A stretch of DNA of 64,000 bases from Streptococcus porcinus (GTDB lineage: Bacteria > Bacillota > Bacilli > Lactobacillales > Streptococcaceae). The translations under genes and the position numbers were made by a program. The DNA lies in contig NZ_LS483388.1 in NCBI RefSeq assembly GCF_900475415.1, forward strand, positions 916,001 to 980,000. Direction: 5' to 3'. Positions within the stretch are counted from its first letter, which is position 1, and the number at the start of each line of letters is the position of its first letter. Shown piece by piece: positions 59,089 to 64,000 of this stretch. A model generated the notes under the pieces. It saw only the letters and a list, made by a program, of their open reading frames with translations, was not told where the DNA came from and ran no database searches.

Positions 59089-59334
59089 ATGGGACTTATT
59101 TGGACATTAATCGTTGGAGGCCTTATTGGTCTAATTGCCGGAGCACTTACAAAACGTGGTGGCTCAATGGGCTGGATTGCTAATATTGTAGCAGGTCTTG
59201 TTGGTGCATGGGTTGGTCAGGCTTTACTAGGAGCTTGGGGACCATCACTAGCAGGTATGGCATTAATTCCGTCAATTATCGGTGCAGTTATAGTAGTTAT
59301 TGTAACTTCTTTTGTACTAAGTAAACTTAATTAA
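59089..59334 (+). CDS. GlsB/YeaQ/YmgE-family membrane protein, copy 3
   Basis: 81 aa, KRGGSMGW at the position of the copy 2 KEGG and WVGQALLGAWGPS after it. The C-terminus (VLSKLN) differs from the other two. It is followed after 59 bases by amaP, as the GlsB gene is in other Gls24 operons, so copy 3 may be the ancestral one. Confidence 0.88.
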   Translation: MGLIWTLIVGGLIGLIAGALTKRGGSMGWIANIVAGLVGAWVGQALLGAWGPSLAGMALIPSIIGAVIVVIVTSFVLSKLN

Positions 59335-59393
59335 TACATTAATGATTGCAAAAAGTATTAACAGAGCTATTGAAAAGTAAGAAAGAGGTAGGT

Positions 59394-59975
59394 ATGGCAA
59401 AGATATTAAAAATATTTTATAGTTTATTTGGCCTTATCCTCCTATCCATCTTTATTATGGTAATGGGAGTGACTCAAGGTTATCTAGATATGCCTTCAAG
59501 TTATGACTGGTTTGGCTGGGATTTAGACAGGATTCCTGGCTTCCTTGATCCTGGAATGTATTACTATTTTTACTGGGTAGCTGTTGCTTTAGCAGCTTTA
59601 ACAATCATAGGAATTTTAGTAGTTATATTTTACCCACGGACTTATACAGAGGTGCGTCTTAGTAAAAACCAAGGTTCCTTACTTCTTAAAAAGTCAGCAA
59701 TTGAGTCTTATGTCCGCACTGCAATTCAAAATGCCGGTTTAATGACTAAGCCAAATGTCACAGCAACTCTTTATAAGCGGAAATTTAAAATTGACGTTAC
59801 GGGTCGTTTAGATTCACGGGTAGCTGTTAGTGACCAAATCCGTGGAATAAAAGAAGGTATTGATACTGGTTTTAAAGAATTTTTTGGAATTGATAAACCT
59901 GTTAACCTAAAAGTTTATGTAAAAGATATTGCTCAAACTGAAAAAAAATACGGTAAAGGGAACCGTGTAGAATAG
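59394..59975 (+). CDS. amaP: Alkaline shock response membrane anchor protein AmaP
   Basis: 193 aa from ATG 59394 after GAAAGAGGTAGG; an earlier ATG-like start at 59346 lies before the ribosome site. Two transmembrane segments (about 6-28 and 58-82) and a cytoplasmic C-terminal domain (EVRLSKNQGSLLLKKSAIES, later GRLDSRVAVSDQIRGIKEGI). In S. aureus AmaP anchors Asp23 to the membrane; two Asp23-like proteins are encoded just below. Confidence 0.88.
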   Translation: MAKILKIFYSLFGLILLSIFIMVMGVTQGYLDMPSSYDWFGWDLDRIPGFLDPGMYYYFYWVAVALAALTIIGILVVIFYPRTYTEVRLSKNQGSLLLKKSAIESYVRTAIQNAGLMTKPNVTATLYKRKFKIDVTGRLDSRVAVSDQIRGIKEGIDTGFKEFFGIDKPVNLKVYVKDIAQTEKKYGKGNRVE

Positions 59976-59984
59976 GAGATAAAG

Positions 59985-60173
59985 ATGGAGTTTTTTGAAA
60001 AATATAAATATCCTATTGTTGGTGGCGTCATTGGCTTGATACTTGCTATTTTACTAATGACTTTCGGCTTCTTTAAAACCCTCCTAGCTCTCATTTTTAT
60101 TGTGTTGGGTGTCTATGGTGGTTTATTCGTAAAGAGAACAGGCATTTTTGACCAATTTATCGGCCGTCGCTGA
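59985..60173 (+). CDS. DUF2273 small membrane protein
   Basis: 62 aa. Two transmembrane segments with the YKYPIVGGVIGLILAILLMTFGFFKTLLALIF pattern of DUF2273, always found with Asp23/AmaP. Probably part of the same membrane complex. It begins 9 bases after amaP, with AGGAGA as ribosome site. Confidence 0.9.
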   Translation: MEFFEKYKYPIVGGVIGLILAILLMTFGFFKTLLALIFIVLGVYGGLFVKRTGIFDQFIGRR

Positions 60174-60239
60174 GAGAAGTAACTCTTTTCCTCTCAAAAC
60201 TACTATTTTTAAATAACTTATCTAAAAAGGAGAATAATT

Positions 60240-60761
60240 ATGACTGACACATTTATCAAAAATACTCAAGTAGCTGACGCACCAACTATTCGTGGTGAAT
60301 TAACTTACGAAAATAAAGTAATTGAGAAAATTGTTGGTTTAGCAGTAACTCATATTGATGGTTTATTGGCTGTTAATGGTGGTTATCTCGCAAATATCAA
60401 AAACAAATTAGTTAACACTGATACAGTTCGTGAAGGTGTTTCGGTTGAAGTGGGTAAAAAGCAAGTAGCTGTTGATTTAGATATTATTGCTGAATATCAA
60501 AAACACGTACCAACTATTTTTGATGAAATTAAGAAAACCATTGAAACTGAAGTTAAGAAAATGACTGATTTAGATGTTATTGAAGTTAATGTTAACGTTG
60601 TCGATATTAAAACTAAAGCTCAACACGAAGCAGATACTGTTAGCCTTCAAGATAAAGTGGCTGATGCAGCGCACGCAACGAGTGAATTCACTAGTAAGCA
60701 AGTTGGCAATGTAAAATCTACGGTTAATGATAGCATGCAAACTGAACCTCGCGTGAAATAG
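60240..60761 (+). CDS. Asp23/Gls24-family envelope stress protein, copy 1
   Basis: 173 aa. The family core: GELTYENKVIEKIVGLAVTH, IDGLLAVNGGYLANIKNKLV, EGVSVEVGKKQVAVDLDIIA and VIEVNVNVVDIKT. A charged C-terminal tail follows. Gls24 proteins help with stress and bile resistance in enterococci and streptococci. AAAGGAG precedes ATG. The second copy at 61013-61501 is about 60-65 percent similar by eye. Confidence 0.92.
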   Translation: MTDTFIKNTQVADAPTIRGELTYENKVIEKIVGLAVTHIDGLLAVNGGYLANIKNKLVNTDTVREGVSVEVGKKQVAVDLDIIAEYQKHVPTIFDEIKKTIETEVKKMTDLDVIEVNVNVVDIKTKAQHEADTVSLQDKVADAAHATSEFTSKQVGNVKSTVNDSMQTEPRVK

Positions 60762-60798
60762 TTTAGAAAGGCTAAATTGATAGAAGAAGGTGTTTAAT

Positions 60799-61002
60799 AT
60801 GTCAGATGAAAAATTGAAAGCAAAGATGGAACAAGTTACTGGCTCTGTTAAGGAATCTTTGGGTAAACTTTCTGGGGACAAATCATTGGAAACAGAAGGA
60901 AAAGTCAACAAAACAACTGGTAAGGTTGATGAAGTTGCTGCTGATGCAAAGGATGCACTTGACGGCCTAGCAAAAGGGCTTAAAGACAAGACTAAAGAGT
61001 AG
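60799..61002 (+). CDS. CsbD-like small stress protein
   Basis: 67 aa from ATG 60799; an in-frame ATG at 60790 is nearer the ribosome site AGAAGGTG, so the start is slightly uncertain. The pattern [33 protein letters not shown] is that of CsbD (general-stress protein, unknown function). It sits between two Gls24-family genes, supporting a stress role. Confidence 0.88.
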   Translation: MSDEKLKAKMEQVTGSVKESLGKLSGDKSLETEGKVNKTTGKVDEVAADAKDALDGLAKGLKDKTKE

Positions 61003-61012
61003 AGGAGAGCTT

Positions 61013-61501
61013 ATGACTGCTAAGGATATAAAAAGTACATTAACTTACGATGACAAAGTAATTGAAAAAATTGTTGGCCATGCCCTTGAAAATGTAGATG
61101 GGCTTCTAGCTGTCAGCGGTGGTTTTTTCTCAAACCTTAAAAATAATGTTGTGAACAGTGATTCAGTCACCGATGGAGTAAATGTAGAAGTCGGTACTGA
61201 GGAAGTTGCGGTTGATCTTAACATTATTGTCGAGTATGGCAAAGATATTCCAAAAATTGTCGATCAAATAAAAGCAATCGTGGCTCAAAATGTCGATGTT
61301 ATGACTCACCTTAATGTTGTGGAAGTCAATGTCAATGTTGTTGATATTAGAACTAAAGAAGAACAAAAAGCTGCAGAAGTAACAATTCAGGATCGTGTTG
61401 AAAGTGCTGCAAGCTCCACTTCAGAGTATGTAAGTTCAAAGACAAATCAAGTCAAAGAAGCCGTTTCTAATAATACTAATACTGAGAAAACAGTTAACTA
61501 G
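61013..61501 (+). CDS. Asp23/Gls24-family envelope stress protein, copy 2
   Basis: 162 aa. Same blocks as copy 1 (STLTYDDKVIEKIVGHALEN, VDGLLAVSGGFFSNLKNNVV, VEVNVNVVDIRT). The start lies 10 bases after the CsbD-like gene with GAGGAG as ribosome site. Likely arose by duplication within the operon; the two proteins may form mixed assemblies at AmaP. Confidence 0.92.
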   Translation: MTAKDIKSTLTYDDKVIEKIVGHALENVDGLLAVSGGFFSNLKNNVVNSDSVTDGVNVEVGTEEVAVDLNIIVEYGKDIPKIVDQIKAIVAQNVDVMTHLNVVEVNVNVVDIRTKEEQKAAEVTIQDRVESAASSTSEYVSSKTNQVKEAVSNNTNTEKTVN

Positions 61502-61530
61502 TTTTTTAGGTGATTCTTAATGGAAAGACA

Positions 61531-61562
61531 AGAGAGCTGGTTTTAAACCGCTCTCTGTTTTA
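61531..61562 (+). terminator. Terminator of the Gls24 cluster
   Basis: AGAGAGC (61531-61537) pairs with GCTCTCT (61550-61556), with an inner GGTTTTAAACC that extends the stem, followed by GTTTTA. Confidence 0.85.
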
Positions 61563-61654
61563 TGTTATACTTTATAATCGCTATTGAAATCTTTTGTGAA
61601 ATGTGATTTAATTAGACTGTTTGAGTAAGATTAAGTATAGTAAGGAAGTGAAAA

Positions 61655-62299
61655 ATGACTACAGCTAGTAAAAATGAAGTAACAACTTCAAAATACCAAA
61701 AGATTGCTATCTCTGTTGCTCAGAGAATAGCAAGTGGGGAATATGAAGTTGGAGAAAAGTTAAAATCACGGACAACAATAGCATCAACTTTTAATGTATC
61801 ACCTGAAACTGCACGAAAAGGCCTTAATATTTTAGCAGATTTAAAAATATTAACCCTCAAGCATGGTAGCGGTGCTATTGTTTTATCCAAAGAAAAAGCT
61901 ATAGAATTTATCAACCAATACGAGTCAACACACTCTATAGCCGTGATTAAAGAAAAAATTCGGGAAAATATCAAGAAACAAAATGATGAATTAAATGATT
62001 TATCTCTACTAGTCAATGATTTCTTAATGCAGAGTCAAAATATTAGTAAGCAATTTCCTTTGGCCCCTTATGAAATTATTGTCAATAAAGATACGGTTCA
62101 TTTTGGAAAGTCGATAGGTGTGTTAAATTTATGGCATCAAACAGGGGCAACCGTTGTTGCTATTGAACATGAAGGTAAGTTCCTCATTTCTCCCGGGCCA
62201 TATGCTGTTATCGAAAAAGGGGATCATATCTACTTCGTTGGAGATGAAGCAGCTTATTCTAGAATGAAAAATTATTTTAATTTATCAATGGGACTCTAA
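61655..62299 (+). CDS. BusR-like GntR regulator with RCK_C (TrkA_C) domain
   Basis: 214 aa. N-terminal GntR winged helix (AQRIASGEYEVGEKLKSRTT, then FNVSPETARKGLNILADLKI), a coiled linker, then RCK_C (about 135-214, EIIVNKDTVHFGKSIGVLNL, then GPYAVIEKGDHIYFVGDEA). This architecture is that of BusR, which binds c-di-AMP and represses the glycine-betaine importer busAB. No busAB genes are nearby, so the target here is elsewhere or different. GGAAGTG precedes ATG. Confidence 0.8.
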   Translation: MTTASKNEVTTSKYQKIAISVAQRIASGEYEVGEKLKSRTTIASTFNVSPETARKGLNILADLKILTLKHGSGAIVLSKEKAIEFINQYESTHSIAVIKEKIRENIKKQNDELNDLSLLVNDFLMQSQNISKQFPLAPYEIIVNKDTVHFGKSIGVLNLWHQTGATVVAIEHEGKFLISPGPYAVIEKGDHIYFVGDEAAYSRMKNYFNLSMGL

Positions 62300-62396
62300 T
62301 AGTGCTTAACTGTGTCATTAGTGAACCTTTTAAACATTATTTACCTAATGACAGAGATATGAGGTCTTGATACATTTTTGTAGGAGGTATAAGCTA

Positions 62397-62888
62397 ATGA
62401 CAACCTTTATCGGGAAACCCGTAACCTTAGCTGGGCAACAATTTCAAGTAGGTCAAATAGCGCCAGATTTCACCTTATTATCTACTGATTTAGAGAAAAA
62501 ATCATTATCGGATTTTAAGGGTAAAAAAGTTATTAGTGTGGTTCCATCAATTGATACAGGTATCTGTTCAACTCAAACGCGTACTTTTAACAAGGAGTTA
62601 GCGAGCCTGGAAGATACCTATGTGATAACAATCTCTGTTGACTTACCATTTGCACAGGCACGTTGGTGTGGAGCAGAAGGGCTTAACAAGGCAATCATGT
62701 TATCTGACTATTATGATTATTCGTTTGGTAAGTCCTATGGCTTACTAATGGAGGAATGGCATTTACTTGCTCGCGCAGTTCTTGTACTAGATAATGATAA
62801 TAAAATCGTTTATACACAATATTTAGAAAATGTAAACTCTGAGCCAGATTATATTTCAGCAATCACCGCTCTAAAAGCAATTCAATAA
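62397..62888 (+). CDS. tpx: Thiol peroxidase
   Basis: 163 aa from ATG 62397 after AGGAGG. Peroxidatic Cys57 ([11 protein letters not shown]) and resolving Cys91 (ARWCGAEG) are both present, the atypical 2-Cys Tpx pattern. It reduces hydrogen and organic peroxides with thioredoxin as electron donor, important in catalase-free streptococci. The stop lies inside the long terminator arm shared with the TetR gene. Confidence 0.96.
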   Translation: MTTFIGKPVTLAGQQFQVGQIAPDFTLLSTDLEKKSLSDFKGKKVISVVPSIDTGICSTQTRTFNKELASLEDTYVITISVDLPFAQARWCGAEGLNKAIMLSDYYDYSFGKSYGLLMEEWHLLARAVLVLDNDNKIVYTQYLENVNSEPDYISAITALKAIQ

Positions 62889-62939
62889 AGCTCACAAAAA
62901 GCCAAGAAAGACTCTTCTTGGCTTTTTGTGAGCTTTATT
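62884..62939. terminator. Perfect 25-bp bidirectional terminator shared by two stop codons
   Basis: Bases 62884-62908 and 62915-62939 are exact inverted copies around a 6-base loop (AGACTC), with internal A5 and T5 runs. The tpx stop (62886-62888) lies in one arm and the tetR stop (62938-62940) at the edge of the other. Confidence 0.95.
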
Positions 62940-63477
62940 ATATGCCAACAGTTTTCAAAATAATATCTGTTAGTTCTTCGGGTGATTGCTGACCACCTGT
63001 TTTAATCCAATATGAGATGATACTTTCAACACTAGCTAAGTAGACCTCCAAAGCGTATTCAAAGGGAATACCGCCATATTGTTGCCTGACAATTTTTTGA
63101 TAATCTTCTAAGGTTAATAGTACTTTATAGATAAAATCTTTGAGAATTTCTTTGACGTGTAAGCTATGTGACTGTGAAATAGCTGCAATAAAATCAAAAT
63201 GTTCGGTCAACACGGTTAAGGTTTTAATTAATAACTCTCTGGTATTAGTTGTGATTTCAGGGGCATCTAAAACCTGAAAAAGTTTGTCAAAATGTTCATC
63301 TTTGAAGTAGTTAATCATGTCATATTTATCTCGGAAATGTAAATAGAAAGTCCCACGGTTAATACCTGCCCTTTTGGTTAAGTCTGCTACCGAAATAGCT
63401 TCAAAGTCTTTTTCAGCTAATAAAGCAATCAGAGATTCTCTTAGATAGTTTAGGGTTTCAGTTTGTCTTTTTCTCAT
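62938..63477 (-). CDS. TetR-family repressor
   Basis: 179 aa. N-terminal helix-turn-helix (ESLIALLAEKDFEAISVADL, then TKRAGINRGTFYLHFRDKYD) and an all-helical ligand domain resembling the TetR_C YxiE/FapR-like group. It is divergent from an ABC transporter gene starting 121 bases away, with operator-like repeats in between, so it probably represses that exporter and itself. GAGGAGA is the ribosome site. Confidence 0.9.
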   Translation of the reverse strand: MRKRQTETLNYLRESLIALLAEKDFEAISVADLTKRAGINRGTFYLHFRDKYDMINYFKDEHFDKLFQVLDAPEITTNTRELLIKTLTVLTEHFDFIAAISQSHSLHVKEILKDFIYKVLLTLEDYQKIVRQQYGGIPFEYALEVYLASVESIISYWIKTGGQQSPEELTDIILKTVGI

Positions 63478-63492
63478 CAGATTATCTCCTCT

Positions 63493-63577
63493 TAAATCAA
63501 CACTTAGTTTACTTTTGTTCTTGTTCGCTAATTGAGAGCATTATATAATAGAAATAGAATTAAATCAACAGTCTGTT
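63493..63577. promoter_or_regulatory. Divergent promoter region with TetR operator candidates
   Basis: For the ABC gene TTGTTC (63521-63526) and TATAAT (63544-63549) are 17 bases apart. The 10-mer TAAATCAACA occurs at 63493-63502 and 63561-63570. Each is the start of a palindrome: AACAG-T-CTGTT (63567-63577, perfect) and AACA-CTT-AGTT (63499-63509, imperfect). The first lies past the ABC start point, the second near the tetR start. Confidence 0.7.
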
Positions 63578-63598
63578 CAGATAAAAGGAGTATATCTT

Positions 63599-64000
63599 GT
63601 GGCTTATATTGAAATGATTAAATCTAGTAAGGTTTACCGAATTGGAGATAATATCATCAAAGCAAATGATAAAGTGAGTTTTGAGATTGAAAAAGGAGAG
63701 TTAGTTGTCATTCTTGGAGCTTCTGGAGCAGGAAAATCTACTGTTTTGAATATCTTGGGAGGAATGGACACAAATGATTCAGGTCACGTTATCATTGATG
63801 GTCAAGATATTTCGCAGTTCTCTACTAAAGAGCTAACTCATTATCGGCGTCGAGATATTGGTTTTGTTTTTCAATTTTATAATTTAGTTCCAAATTTAAC
63901 AGCAAAAGAAAATGTTGAGCTGGCCGTTGAAATTGTTGATGATGCGCTTGATCCCAGTTATGTTCTTTCTGAAGTAGGTCTAGACAAACGAATGGATCAT
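63599..64000 (+). CDS. ABC transporter ATP-binding protein, MacB/LolD-type (cut by window end)
   Basis: Begins at GTG 63599 after AAAGGAG. Walker A LGASGAGKST (about 38-47) and Q-loop FVFQFYNLVPNLTAKEN (about 90-106) are seen; signature and Walker B lie beyond the window. The subgroup is that of MacB/LolD/FtsE, which pairs with FtsX-like permeases, so a permease gene should follow. Control by the divergent TetR suggests a drug or peptide exporter. Confidence 0.9.
   Translation, partial: MAYIEMIKSSKVYRIGDNIIKANDKVSFEIEKGELVVILGASGAGKSTVLNILGGMDTNDSGHVIIDGQDISQFSTKELTHYRRRDIGFVFQFYNLVPNLTAKENVELAVEIVDDALDPSYVLSEVGLDKRMDH

Overview
The window looks like a pyogenic-group, AT-rich Streptococcus. 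It has a CAMP-factor gene, streptococcal-style tmRNA (tag AKNTNSYALAA), a pfkA-pyk-lepB-glmS block, a mannitol PTS operon and a Gls24/Asp23 envelope-stress operon. The CAMP factor differs clearly from the S. agalactiae Cfb I remember, so a mannitol-positive relative such as S. iniae, S. uberis or S. parauberis is at least as likely. I cannot fix the species by eye.

Positions 1 to about 32,200 are the right-hand part of a siphovirus-type prophage; the integrase and lysogeny end lie to the left of the window. In order: the tail of a DEAD-box helicase, a DUF669 protein with an SSB-like acidic tail, an SF3 (P4/D5-type) helicase, an iteron origin (2413-2655), prim-pol and a VRR-NUC nuclease. Then come about 15 small, tightly overlapping accessory genes (3819-8515), and a control region with a DUF1492 regulator and three tRNA-like elements (8515-9471). 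An HNH nuclease and a probable cos region follow. The head genes are in the order portal, MuF-like, large terminase, scaffold, capsid. The connectors, tail tube and frameshifted tail chaperone come next, then tape measure, Dit, a large Tal with a CHAP domain and a DUF859 fibre, and finally holin and three-domain endolysin. Past the lysin are three oppositely oriented genes (30713-31822), one a very acidic small protein behind a consensus promoter.

From 32,300 on the sequence is chromosomal: a lipoprotein, ssrA, a divergent TVP38-family membrane protein, a YtrA-type GntR/ABC operon with its own operator, dnaE, pfkA, pyk, a signal peptidase-like protein, and glmS with two identical operator-like repeats. 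The mtlA-mtlR-mtlF-mtlD operon follows (mannitol uptake, phosphorylation and oxidation to fructose-6-phosphate). Then a PhnA-like protein, an amino-acid ABC importer, the CAMP factor, an MntE-like cation exporter and PcrA.

The last part (58,400-64,000) is an envelope-stress cluster: three tandem GlsB-like proteins, AmaP, DUF2273, and two Asp23/Gls24 proteins with a CsbD-like protein between them. It is followed by a BusR-like GntR/RCK_C regulator, thiol peroxidase, and a TetR repressor divergent from an ABC transporter gene cut by the window end.

The most unusual signals are the tRNA-like acceptor/T-arm minihelices in the prophage control region, the displaced large terminase gene, an internal translation start that splits the endolysin, the doubled and half-degenerate IIB domain of MtlA, and a signal peptidase lacking its catalytic lysine.
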